This document shows positions 1-8,118 of a DNA stretch of 64,000 nucleotides, piece after piece; position 1 is the first letter of the stretch; every line of letters begins with the position of its first letter. Source of the DNA: a bacterium (GTDB lineage: Bacteria > SZUA-182 > DTGQ01); NCBI GenBank assembly GCA_040755755.1, contig JBFLZW010000054.1:70204-134203 (forward strand), in the 5' to 3' direction. The position numbers and the translations under genes are program-made. Below the pieces are notes generated by a model. It did not search any database. It worked only from the letters and a program-made list of their open reading frames with translations, and was not told the origin of the DNA.

Positions 1-222
1 CTTGTATGGCGGCCTCTACGGCCTGTATGGCCTGTATGGCGGCCTCTACGGCGGGCTCTACGGCCTGTATGGCGGTTTGTATGGTGGACTCTATGGCGGG
101 TACGGCCTGTATGGCGGCCTCTACGGCGGCCTCTACGGCCTGTATGGCGGTTTGTATGGTGGACTCTATGGCGGGTACGGCCTGTATGGCGGCCTCTACG
201 GCCTGTATGGCGGGCTCGGCCT
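1..222 (+). repeat. Tandem coding repeat for GLYG units
   Basis: Short units such as CTGTATGGCGG and CTCTACGG alternate in frame. A higher-order period of 75 bases (25 codons) is visible: the stretch from about 56 recurs nearly unchanged from about 131. Synonymous variants (TAT/TAC, GGC/GGT/GGG) are shared between the two 75-base copies, which points to recent unit duplication. The left end of the array lies outside the window. Confidence 0.85.
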
Positions 223-604
223 GAGATACGGTCTTGCTGAACAGGCCGGGACATGGGAAGGTACCTGGTCCACGACTACCACCAAAGGTGTAGTGTATGC
301 CACAGGGCCTATAACCTTGAACCTGGTTATAGATCCTCTCGTACCATCCGCTGTTTCCGGTTACGTTCAGCTCGTGGGTAACCCCGTTCTTTCAGTCCTT
401 GTGGATGTCACCGGAGAGATACTCAATAACCAGATTATTCTCTCTGGCGCCGGTCTTGGAATTGGCGCTCAGACGATCCAGATCGACCTGGTTTGTACAC
501 TGACCTCCGCCACTGAAATGACAGGTACCTATACCCAGATCAACAGCACTTCAATTATCGGGACAGGTTCCTTTGCAGCTACGTTAATAACACCCGTGAT
601 TTAG
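2..604 (+). CDS. Gly-Leu-Tyr repeat protein, 3' part (5' end outside window)
   Basis: The frame is open from the first base, so the true start and any signal peptide lie upstream. The first ~73 visible residues are almost only Gly, Leu and Tyr, as GGLYG and GLYG units. They are followed by a ~125-residue non-repetitive domain rich in Thr, Val, Ile and Leu with alternating hydrophobic residues, suggesting beta structure. There is no Cys in the repeat, no obvious catalytic motif, and no membrane anchor in the visible part. A secreted or surface structural protein is a reasonable inference from the composition, but I do not recognise the family. The stop is followed by a 340-base gap before nifU. 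Confidence 0.7.
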   Translation: MYGGLYGLYGLYGGLYGGLYGLYGGLYGGLYGGYGLYGGLYGGLYGLYGGLYGGLYGGYGLYGGLYGLYGGLGLRYGLAEQAGTWEGTWSTTTTKGVVYATGPITLNLVIDPLVPSAVSGYVQLVGNPVLSVLVDVTGEILNNQIILSGAGLGIGAQTIQIDLVCTLTSATEMTGTYTQINSTSIIGTGSFAATLITPVI

Positions 605-942
605 TTCTCTTCCTTGGAATGTTTTTGCTCCGGATTCCCCCCCTCCCCCAAACAAAATGAGGGAGGAGGGGGACATCTGTTTCCACCTCTTGGGAGGGAT
701 AATTTCATTGGAGTCGTAATAATTGTTGGGATACAGAGGAAATACTCTGACAGCAGGAATCAATAGCAGAGAAAAAATGATATAATATCTTCTGTTGGTC
801 TTCAGCAATTGTTGTCTTTTCACCGATTCTGTGCTAATCTACCGTTGTAAGTACTGCATCTATGTAATTGTTTTTTGTTTCTCATATCCCTGTTTCCCTG
901 TCTGCCTATCACGGATAGACGGACAGTTAGAGAGAGGTGGCC
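605..942. other. Intergenic gap with G/C hairpin
   Basis: No convincing gene. A C-rich stretch (about 636-649) faces a G-rich stretch (661-673) and could fold into an imperfect hairpin after the repeat-protein gene. It lacks a T-run, so it is only a weak terminator candidate. A TATAAT hexamer lies at 781-786 upstream of nifU, without a good -35 box. Nothing else was seen. Confidence 0.4.
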
Positions 943-1791
943 ATGTGGGATTATTCTGCAAAAGTTATGGATCACTTCCATCATCCCCGCAATGTGGGAG
1001 AGGTTGAAAACCCTGATGCCGTGGGAGAGATCGGCAACATTGTCTGCGGGGACGCGCTGAAACTGACCTTACGGATAGACCGGAAAACGGAGAGGATTCT
1101 GGATGCCCGGTTTCAGACCTTTGGCTGCGGCAGTGCCATTGCCTCATCCTCGGCCCTGACCGAGATGATCAAGGGCAAGACGCTGGATGAGGCATCAAAG
1201 GTCACCAATAAGGATATCGCCGACTACCTGGACGGGCTGCCGGAGGAGAAGATGCACTGCTCGGTCATGGGCATGGAAGCTCTGGAAGCGGCCATCAATA
1301 ACTACCGGGGGATCAGGCCCCGGAGCCAGGAGATACCGGCGGGAGAAAAGATCGTCTGCCGCTGCTTCGGCGTGACGGACAAAAAGATTGCTCAGGTTAT
1401 TGAGATGAATAACCTGACCACGGTCGAACAGGTAACTAACTACACCAAGGCGGGAGGAGGCTGCGGCCAGTGCAGGCCGCAGATCGAAGCGATCCTGGCC
1501 GAGGTATTGAAAAAAGAAAAAGAGAAAAAAGAATCGCTGCCGAAAAAAATGACCAACCTGGAAAAAATCCGGCTGATTCAGGAAACCCTCGAAAAGGAGA
1601 TCCGTCCCCACCTGCGCGCGGACGGAGGAGACCTTGAACTGGTCGATGTTGACGGCAATAAGGTTTACCTGCGATTGATCGGCACCTGTCAAAGCTGTCC
1701 CAGCATGGGATTTACCATCGAAACCTTCATTACCCAAAAATTGCGCCAGGCGGTAAATGAAGAGATCGAAGCCAAGAAGGTGGAAGAATGA
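943..1791 (+). CDS. nifU: NifU-type Fe-S cluster scaffold protein
   Basis: Three-domain NifU of 282 residues. An IscU-like domain (1-~125) carries the cluster Cys at 35 (VCGD), 62 (FGCGS) and 106 (MHCSVMG). A BFD-like [2Fe-2S] domain follows with CRCFGVT and GGGCGQC, and a C-terminal NifU/Nfu domain with GTCQSCPS. It assembles and transfers Fe-S clusters using sulfur from the partner desulfurase. ATG at 943 is preferred over the in-frame GTG at 937 because AGAGAGG lies 5 bases upstream of it. The stop overlaps nifS (ATGA). In many anaerobes this pair is the general Fe-S system, so nitrogen fixation is not implied; no nif structural genes are in view. Confidence 0.95.
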   Translation: MWDYSAKVMDHFHHPRNVGEVENPDAVGEIGNIVCGDALKLTLRIDRKTERILDARFQTFGCGSAIASSSALTEMIKGKTLDEASKVTNKDIADYLDGLPEEKMHCSVMGMEALEAAINNYRGIRPRSQEIPAGEKIVCRCFGVTDKKIAQVIEMNNLTTVEQVTNYTKAGGGCGQCRPQIEAILAEVLKKEKEKKESLPKKMTNLEKIRLIQETLEKEIRPHLRADGGDLELVDVDGNKVYLRLIGTCQSCPSMGFTIETFITQKLRQAVNEEIEAKKVEE

Positions 1792-2966
1792 GAACGATTT
1801 ATCTGGATAACAATGCCACTACCAGGGTGGCACCGGAAGTTATGGAGGAGATGCGGCCTTACTTCGATGAGCTCTACGGTAATCCCTCCAGCATGCACAG
1901 CTTTGGAGGACAGGTGGCCAAAAAGGTCGCCCAGGCCCGGATGAGGGTGGCAGACCTTCTGGGGGCACGGTCCCCTTCGGAAATCATCTTTACCAGTTGC
2001 GGCACGGAAAGCGATAATGCCGCTCTTTTCGGGGCCCTGCGCTCTCAGCCTGCAAAGCGGCACATCATCACCACCCGGGTGGAACATCCTGCCGTATTAA
2101 ACACCTGCCGGTATCTTCAAAAGGAAGGCTACCGGATCACCTTCCTGCCGGTGAACCAGGACGGTCAATTGGATCTTGAAGAGCTTCGGGCGGCTATTAC
2201 TCCCGATACGGCCATTGTCTCGATCATGTACGCCAATAATGAAACCGGAGTCATCTTTCCAATTGCCGAAATTGCCGAAATAGTCAGGGAAAAGGGAGCT
2301 GTATTTCATACCGACGCGGTCCAGGCAGTGGGAAAGATCCCCTTGAATTTAAAGGACAGTCCGATTGATATGCTCTCCCTTTCCGGCCACAAGCTCCATG
2401 CACCCAAAGGGATCGGCGCCCTGTACATTCGAGAGGGGATAAAATTCACGCCATTTCTCATCGGAGGCCATCAGGAGAGCGGCCGCCGGGGAGGAACGGA
2501 AAACGTGGCCTCCATTGTCGGTCTGGGCAAGGCCTGCGAGCTGGCTTCCCTGCACATACATGACGAGCAGACCAGGGTCAGGGCGCTGCGGGACAAACTT
2601 GAAAACAATATCCTTGCACAGGTGCAAAACACCAGGGTGAACGGAGACCGCCTCAACCGGCTGCCCAATACGACCAATATCAGCTTCGAGTTTATCGAAG
2701 GTGAGGCCATTCTGCTGCTGCTCAGCGACCGGGGAATTGCCGCCTCATCGGGTTCCGCCTGTACCTCCGGATCCCTTGAGCCATCGCATGTTCTGCGGGC
2801 TATGGATGTTCCTTTCACCCATGCCCACGGTTCCATCCGGTTCAGCCTGAGCCGCTACACGACCGAGGAAGAAATCGATACGCTCCTCTGCGAACTGCTG
2901 CCTATTATCGAGCGCCTGAGAGCCATCTCACCCTTCGGTCCAAAGATGAAAGCCTCCTCAAGATGA
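1788..2966 (+). CDS. nifS: Cysteine desulfurase NifS/IscS family
   Basis: Fold-type I PLP enzyme of 392 residues that removes sulfur from cysteine as an enzyme persulfide and passes it to NifU. N-terminal YLDNNATT motif; PLP lysine 202 in SGHKLHAPKG; His 100 in VEHPAV; catalytic Cys 325 in SSGSACTSGSLEPSHVL, the NifS/IscS-type loop. It overlaps nifU by 4 bases, so translation is probably coupled. A dispersed repeat begins about ten bases after its stop. Confidence 0.96.
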   Translation: MRTIYLDNNATTRVAPEVMEEMRPYFDELYGNPSSMHSFGGQVAKKVAQARMRVADLLGARSPSEIIFTSCGTESDNAALFGALRSQPAKRHIITTRVEHPAVLNTCRYLQKEGYRITFLPVNQDGQLDLEELRAAITPDTAIVSIMYANNETGVIFPIAEIAEIVREKGAVFHTDAVQAVGKIPLNLKDSPIDMLSLSGHKLHAPKGIGALYIREGIKFTPFLIGGHQESGRRGGTENVASIVGLGKACELASLHIHDEQTRVRALRDKLENNILAQVQNTRVNGDRLNRLPNTTNISFEFIEGEAILLLLSDRGIAASSGSACTSGSLEPSHVLRAMDVPFTHAHGSIRFSLSRYTTEEEIDTLLCELLPIIERLRAISPFGPKMKASSR

Positions 2967-2976
2967 TAGTTATCCT

Positions 2977-3044
2977 GGCCACTGATCACTTGCACTTACT
3001 GACCACTGATAACTGACCACTGATCACTTCCCACTGATAACTTC
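2977..3044. repeat. Dispersed CAGTGGTCAGT/ATCAGT repeat, copy 1
   Basis: Run of CACTGATCAC, TGACCACTGA and ACTGATAAC units just after nifS. The same vocabulary recurs near 10690, 26352, 37956 and 47148. Non-coding. Confidence 0.75.
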
Positions 3045-3131
3045 CCCTATCCCTGCCGATGAGATATACAAAGAAGTCCTCATCCCAAAACAACAGACGC
3101 AGTCAGACGAAACCACGACAGGATACCAAAA

Positions 3132-4772
3132 ATGCTCATGAAGATTGATGAACCGCCTGTATCTCAGAGGGACGCCAAGGAGCACGGGGATCGTTCCCCA
3201 TCCTCTTTTGCTCAGGGGGGAATGAAGGGGATTTTCAATGGGGGGAGAGGTGAATTTTCAGCAAAAAAAGCGCCTTGCCCGGTGATTCACCTGTTATTGG
3301 TGGATGGGGACCGGCAGCTTGACCAGGCAGTTTGGAACCTTATTGAAAAGGAAGGCTGTAAGGTGCACCTGGCTGCCCGTGCCGATGATGCCCTGAATCT
3401 CATAAAAAAAGAACCGTTCGATCTTCTTCTGGTGGATACTGGATCATCAAATCGGAGCGGGGTGGATTTTCTGGGCTCGCTTCAGGGTTTTGGGGATGGT
3501 CTGCCGCTGATTCTGATTGCCGGTGAACAACAGGCAAGCCCGGCCATCGAGAGCTGGAAGGCAAGGGCATGGGAATCTCTGGCCAAGCCCGTTCAGCCAT
3601 CGGAACTGGTTCAGGCAATCCGAAGGGTTATCGACAGAAAGGCTGTCGTCGATGAGAGAGACTGGCTGCGCAGGAAACTGGAGGAGATGGAGAGCCAGGT
3701 TGAGCAAAGAACGAGCCAGTTACTGGAAAATCAGCGGATACTTGAAATCATGTTTAATGGGCTGGAGGTAGGTATTACTCTGGTTGACAGAAATTTTAAA
3801 ATCATTAAAGCGAATCGCTATGTCGCCCAGCTTTTCAGGAAGCAGCCGGAAGAGCTGATCGGGAAAAAATGCTATGCGGTCTTCGGTGAAGATAAAGATT
3901 GGAAATGCCTTGCCTGCCCGGCGGAAAATTGCCTCAATACCGCTCTGCCGATCAGTATCGATCGAAAGATACGTACTCCCGGAGGAGATCTGCTCTATTT
4001 GCAGCATACTACCTTTCCCCTGCTGGATGAAGCTCAAGGAGTCACAGGGTTCATTCATTTTACCGAAGATATCACCCAACATGTCAAGCTCGAAAATCAG
4101 TTGATCCAGTCTGAAAAATTCACCGCTCTTGGCAGGCTGGCATCCTGCATTTCACATGACCTCCGAAACCCTCTGACCGTGATCAGAAATGCCAGCTACT
4201 ATCTCAAACGGAAGGTAGACCAAAAGGAGGATAAGGTTGTCCGGTATCTGGACATAATCGAGCGGGAAGCGGATCAGGCGGAGCGGATTGTTTCGGATTT
4301 ACTTACCTTTTGCCATCCTCAGCCGCTGGAACGAAGAGAAATCGGGATTCCCGAACTGGTGGAAAATCTGCTGGCTACCATGCCTGTTCCGCCGCACATT
4401 ACCGTCAGGAAGGAAATCAGTCAGGACATTTCCCCCATCTCGGCAGACCCGGATCAACTTCACCGGGTATTCGGCAACCTGGCCAAAAACGCTTTCGATG
4501 CCATGCTCTGCGAAGGCCAGCTTACCATTCGGGCCCGCGAGGAAAACGACCAGGTAGTGATCGAATTTCAGGATACGGGCATTGGGATTCCGGAAAAAAT
4601 CCTGCCCACACTCTTTGAGCCCTTTTTTACCACCAAAGCTAAAGGCATCGGCCTTGGATTGTACATCTGTAAATCCATTATCGAGCAACATCAGGGTACC
4701 ATCAAGGTGAAGAGCCAGCAGGGGCAGGGAACCTCCTTTTACCTTTTCCTGCCCAAAAAGCGGGGGATATAA
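3132..4772 (+). CDS. Hybrid sensor histidine kinase (receiver-PAS-HisKA-HATPase)
   Basis: 546 residues with no membrane segment, so probably cytoplasmic. A receiver-like domain (about 52-170) has acidic residues 58/60 (VDGD), phosphoacceptor-like D102 (LLVDTG) and a Lys in SLAKP. A short coiled-coil linker follows, then a PAS domain (about 200-315) with Cys pattern C-x11-C-x2-C-x4-C. The HisKA H-box is SHDLRNP with His342. The ATPase core has an N-box (NLAKNAFDAM), G1 (DTGIGIPE), F-box (FEPFFTT) and G2 (GIGLGLYICK). It should autophosphorylate and signal to a separate regulator, none of which is adjacent. ATG 3138 is an alternative start. The signal is unknown. Confidence 0.9.
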   Translation: MLMKIDEPPVSQRDAKEHGDRSPSSFAQGGMKGIFNGGRGEFSAKKAPCPVIHLLLVDGDRQLDQAVWNLIEKEGCKVHLAARADDALNLIKKEPFDLLLVDTGSSNRSGVDFLGSLQGFGDGLPLILIAGEQQASPAIESWKARAWESLAKPVQPSELVQAIRRVIDRKAVVDERDWLRRKLEEMESQVEQRTSQLLENQRILEIMFNGLEVGITLVDRNFKIIKANRYVAQLFRKQPEELIGKKCYAVFGEDKDWKCLACPAENCLNTALPISIDRKIRTPGGDLLYLQHTTFPLLDEAQGVTGFIHFTEDITQHVKLENQLIQSEKFTALGRLASCISHDLRNPLTVIRNASYYLKRKVDQKEDKVVRYLDIIEREADQAERIVSDLLTFCHPQPLERREIGIPELVENLLATMPVPPHITVRKEISQDISPISADPDQLHRVFGNLAKNAFDAMLCEGQLTIRAREENDQVVIEFQDTGIGIPEKILPTLFEPFFTTKAKGIGLGLYICKSIIEQHQGTIKVKSQQGQGTSFYLFLPKKRGI

Positions 4773-4781
4773 ACGCACTTC

Positions 4782-4840
4782 GTAACTACTATCTTCTTTG
4801 CCCCTTTGCGCCTCTGTGCCTGAGTAGCTGTTACAAAAAA
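4782..4840. repeat. Dispersed 'CTACTCAGGCACAAAGGGGC' repeat, copy 1
   Basis: Non-coding stretch with TTTGCCCCTTTGCGCCTCTGTGCCTGAGTAG. Related copies lie at 26473-26510, 43901-43965 and 44022-44063; the 17957-18025 inverted repeat is built from similar words. It sits between the convergent sensor kinase and phospholipase D genes. Confidence 0.65.
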
Positions 4841-4862
4841 ATTACATGCAAGCAATCGAGAG

Positions 4863-6419
4863 CTACCCTTGTCCCTTCTCCCTGTTGAGCAGCCAGTTGC
4901 TCAGGAAAGTAATCCCTCTGGCAAAGAGGCTGTTTTGTCCATACATGACCAGCTCATAGATATTCTCTTCGATGACCGGCTTTTCCGGATCGAAAAAGAT
5001 GCCTTCAAAATTGAGGGAAGACAGCCATTCAGTGTCAGGGGATGCCTTTTCCATCTTATGGTGGCGCAACCGGCTCGCGGGGTTGTCAGCCAGGCGGTTG
5101 AGGTTATCCACAAGTCCCGCCACTCTGCCCAGGGTGCGGCGGTGATCCGGATGAGTCATGCCGCTGTGCTCGGCCAGAAGATCAATGCGGGCCTGGTGAA
5201 TTGAACGGATGAGCTGGCACTGACTGCCGGAGGCAGCCTCCCATGATACATTGAGCTCAGAATCAAATCCCATGCTCCGGTTGGCGATATTGGCAGAGCC
5301 TATGGTCAGAAAGCGATCATCGACCAATAAGAGCTTGGCATGGACATAGGACGGAATCTCACGGCCATCCCGGCTGGTCGAAGCAGGATAGTAAACTCCG
5401 AAGGCATGGCCGTTCTGCAGGGCAATCTCCTTGAGTGAGTGAAGGACCTTAACCTGCATAATGCCTATGCCGATCTCTTCGAAAAAAGCGTGCATTCGAT
5501 CAGGCACGATGATGACAATCTGAAGCCGGGGACGGTCAGGAGCCCTCATCCGGTTAACGAGGGCCTTGTAAACTGCCTGGGAGCTGAAGTACTGGTTTTC
5601 GATATAAATCAGCCTTTCGGCAGATTCAATAGCCTCAAGATAAAGGCTGCGAATCTCCTGGATAGACTCCTGGATGGGAAAAACACCCCTGGCCTGTGTC
5701 CGGCTGATGGCCACATTTTCAGCAGCGATACTGATACTGGGCTCAATCTGAAAAGAATAATTTTCCGGCGGCGGCGGAAAATCAAGATAACCTCCGCCCG
5801 ACGACTGCCATCGGACCTTGAACAACTCCACCAGTTGCCCGGCTACTGCATGTCCTATATGGTACGATTGAATATCATGGACCGGTTCATAGGGCCTGCC
5901 ATCCGAGTTCTTCCGGTCGGGGTGCGTCGCCAGGTGCCGGCGGTCATCCCATCGGCTGGCGCAGATATCCATCCCGCCGACAAAGGCGATGCAGCCATCG
6001 ATCACGGCAAATTTCTGATGATGGCTGGCCCCGATGGGGTGATGGGAATCAAAATGGAACCTGATCTGCCTGCTTGCTCCCCAACTGAATCTCCATGCCT
6101 GAAACCATTCCCTGGTCAGAGCATAGACAATGCTGAAATCCCAGGCCAGCATGTAGATTTCAAGCTCCGGGTTTCGTTCGCAGAGGGATTTGAGAAAATG
6201 ATAAAATCGAACCTCCTGATCGGGATTTTTAACGTCATCCCCCCGAATCAACTGCACCTCGCTGTCAAATTGCCACCCGGCAATCAGAATATAGTGCCGG
6301 GCCTTCTCGGCCGCAGCATAAAAGGCACGATAATAGTCGCGGGCATCTACCAGGAGTCCGGTTTCCTGAACATCATAAACGCCCCAGCAGTTATGACCGG
6401 GTTTCAATATCGTTTTCAA
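4863..6419 (-). CDS. Phospholipase D / cardiolipin synthase-family protein
   Basis: 518 residues with two HKD active-site motifs: the first is HHQKFAVIDG followed by FVGGMD, the second is HAKLLLVDD followed by TIGSANIANRS. Such paired motifs form one phosphatidyltransferase/phosphodiesterase site acting on phospholipids. There is no N-terminal transmembrane hairpin, unlike classical ClsA, so it resembles soluble or peripheral PLD-type proteins (ClsB/C-like or true phospholipase D). It appears to be transcribed alone. The substrate cannot be read from the sequence. Confidence 0.85.
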   Translation of the reverse strand: MKTILKPGHNCWGVYDVQETGLLVDARDYYRAFYAAAEKARHYILIAGWQFDSEVQLIRGDDVKNPDQEVRFYHFLKSLCERNPELEIYMLAWDFSIVYALTREWFQAWRFSWGASRQIRFHFDSHHPIGASHHQKFAVIDGCIAFVGGMDICASRWDDRRHLATHPDRKNSDGRPYEPVHDIQSYHIGHAVAGQLVELFKVRWQSSGGGYLDFPPPPENYSFQIEPSISIAAENVAISRTQARGVFPIQESIQEIRSLYLEAIESAERLIYIENQYFSSQAVYKALVNRMRAPDRPRLQIVIIVPDRMHAFFEEIGIGIMQVKVLHSLKEIALQNGHAFGVYYPASTSRDGREIPSYVHAKLLLVDDRFLTIGSANIANRSMGFDSELNVSWEAASGSQCQLIRSIHQARIDLLAEHSGMTHPDHRRTLGRVAGLVDNLNRLADNPASRLRHHKMEKASPDTEWLSSLNFEGIFFDPEKPVIEENIYELVMYGQNSLFARGITFLSNWLLNREKGQG

Positions 6420-6602
6420 TCTTTCTTCTTACTCCTCACAACACTGGCTTCCCAGGGGAAAACTATTCAAATAACTCGGAATTTTATGCCAAAATGATGC
6501 AGGGAAGCGTGACTTTATGGTAAAAGGAAGCGTGACTCATGGGAATCAAGGATTCATCGCCATGTGTACAAAGTTACTGAATCCCGGAAAACGTTGACTA
6601 TC

Positions 6603-7451
6603 TCAGGGGCAATACTCCTCCAGGTCCAGGGTCACGGTTTCAAACCCAAGCTCTCGCAGGCCATGGATAATCTTTGGGCCAAGCCCATTATCCAGGATAA
6701 TTTTCCAGTCATGGCCAGAGGCATGGATTCTGGCCAATTGGCTGTGATGCTGGTCATTGTTCTGTGTTTGGTTCTGTCCATGATGCTGTCCATAATATTG
6801 CCCGTGGTAGCGAAGCCGGAAACAGGACAAGCCCAACTCCTGCAGAAACCTCTCTCCCTGCTCAATAAGGCTGAGTTTTCCCCTGGTCAAAAGCTCTCTA
6901 ACGGGGAACCGAGTAGCCAGGCAGGAATTTGAAGGCTTATTCCAATTCGGCAGGCCAAGTTCCTGAGCCAAAGCCCGGACCTCATCTTTTTGCAGCCCTG
7001 CCTCTCGCAACGGGCTTCGTATGGCCAGTTCCTCAGCCGCCCGAAGCCCTGGCCGGGGAAGCCGGGAATCCTGATCATTGGTGCCGTCAACCACCCAGGC
7101 CAATCCCTTTTGAGCGGCAATCCCCCTGGCAAAAGAGAATATCCTTTTCTTACATACATAGCACCGCTCAACAGGATTGGTGGCAAGCTCAGGGTCCTGC
7201 AGCGGATCAAACGACACTATAAGATGATGAACACCAATCACCTGAGCCATGATTTTAGCCTGCTCGATTTCCTGCCGGGGAATAAAAGGCGAATCCACCG
7301 TTACCGCCAGAACACTCTCCCCTAAAACCTCCCTGGCTATTTTCAAGACCAGCGAGCTGTCCACACCTCCGGAAAGGAGAACCACCGTGCTCTCGATCCC
7401 TTTGAGTATGCCCTGGATAGCATTGAATTTTGCTGATATATTCTCATCCAT
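6603..7451 (-). CDS. larE: LarE-type sulfur transferase (PP-loop)
   Basis: 282 residues. The PP-loop ATP pyrophosphatase motif is SGGVDSS (27-33). A CYVCKK pair lies near 97-102, and the LarE signature WNKPSNSCLATR places Cys177 where LarE supplies its sacrificial sulfur for the nickel-pincer cofactor of lactate racemase-like enzymes. Oddity: a ~24-residue His/Gln/Asn-rich insertion at about 215-238, rich in HGQ, where relatives run on directly. No larA, larB or larC is nearby, so the target is unknown. A role in another sulfur insertion reaction is possible. Confidence 0.85.
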   Translation of the reverse strand: MDENISAKFNAIQGILKGIESTVVLLSGGVDSSLVLKIAREVLGESVLAVTVDSPFIPRQEIEQAKIMAQVIGVHHLIVSFDPLQDPELATNPVERCYVCKKRIFSFARGIAAQKGLAWVVDGTNDQDSRLPRPGLRAAEELAIRSPLREAGLQKDEVRALAQELGLPNWNKPSNSCLATRFPVRELLTRGKLSLIEQGERFLQELGLSCFRLRYHGQYYGQHHGQNQTQNNDQHHSQLARIHASGHDWKIILDNGLGPKIIHGLRELGFETVTLDLEEYCP

Positions 7452-8118
7452 GATTCAATTTCCCTTATTGACGAGCTATCACCCTTTTGGGCGGACTTTG
7501 GAATGAATGTGGCGGCAGCCGCTTTGGATTGCGGTGGCACGACACCCTTTTCCTCGGCGTGCGTTATGCCAGGGTATCGGTGTGCCAGGAAGTCGGCCTT
7601 GTGCGCAGGGAGCCCCTGCGACATCGGATGTCATCAAGCACTTGCAGGGGATATTATACCCCCACGGGGGTGCTTTCCCTGCCAGTAGGAGCCATTAGTT
7701 CAGGTCCCCACCCAGCATAAAGGCAATTTGACTTTTCGGTTTTCAGCACACAGCGGTGAGCGATCGACACGTATTGGAGATGATCGCCATTTTATCGGCT
7801 ATCTTATCCAAATGTCAAGATGAAAATCAGATCGCTTATTAGCCATCGGGTTAATTTCCCTACCATAGGAGCCCCCCGGTTACATTTCCCCAAACTGTTC
7901 TCCGGCTCTGGATACCCCGGATAATCTCCCGTCGCTCCTCATTCAGACGAGCTTAAGCAGGAAAAAAAATCAGCCCGGTGAAAAAAGACCTATACAAAAA
8001 AAATCTGGCGTACTATACTGGGAGACAATACCGCTAGTTTAAAAATTTCAGTATGATTTATGCGACTTATCAAATGCTTAAAAATATAGCATGACCCGAA
8101 AAAGGAATAAAAACTCCC
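7452..8118. other. Intergenic region with nested hairpin
   Basis: 667 bases between divergent larE and recJ; no convincing gene. The part next to larE (about 7480-7700) is G/C-rich. It contains GCAGGG (7644-7649) that can pair with CCCTGC (7677-7682) around an inner CCCCC-ACG-GGGGG hairpin (7659-7670), and GACATC facing GATGTC just upstream. The part next to recJ is A/T-rich and probably carries its promoter. Short open frames here on both strands have atypical composition and I do not call them. Confidence 0.4.

Noticed and set aside
1-222. CRISPR array at the left end
   Set aside because: The repeats are coding, contiguous and have no spacers.
584-823. Minus-strand open frame after the repeat protein
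   Set aside because: Covers the intergenic gap and the end of the plus-strand gene; no ribosome-binding site and no recognisable product.
943-2966. Nitrogen fixation cluster
   Set aside because: Only nifU-nifS are present; these are general Fe-S genes in many anaerobes and no nifHDK is visible.
5439-6497. Long plus-strand frame over the phospholipase D gene
   Set aside because: It is antisense to a clearly conserved HKD protein and contains no family motif.
7343-7720. Overlapping short frames on both strands near larE
   Set aside because: Atypical composition, several frames open over the same G/C-rich DNA, and no start signal; treated as gap.
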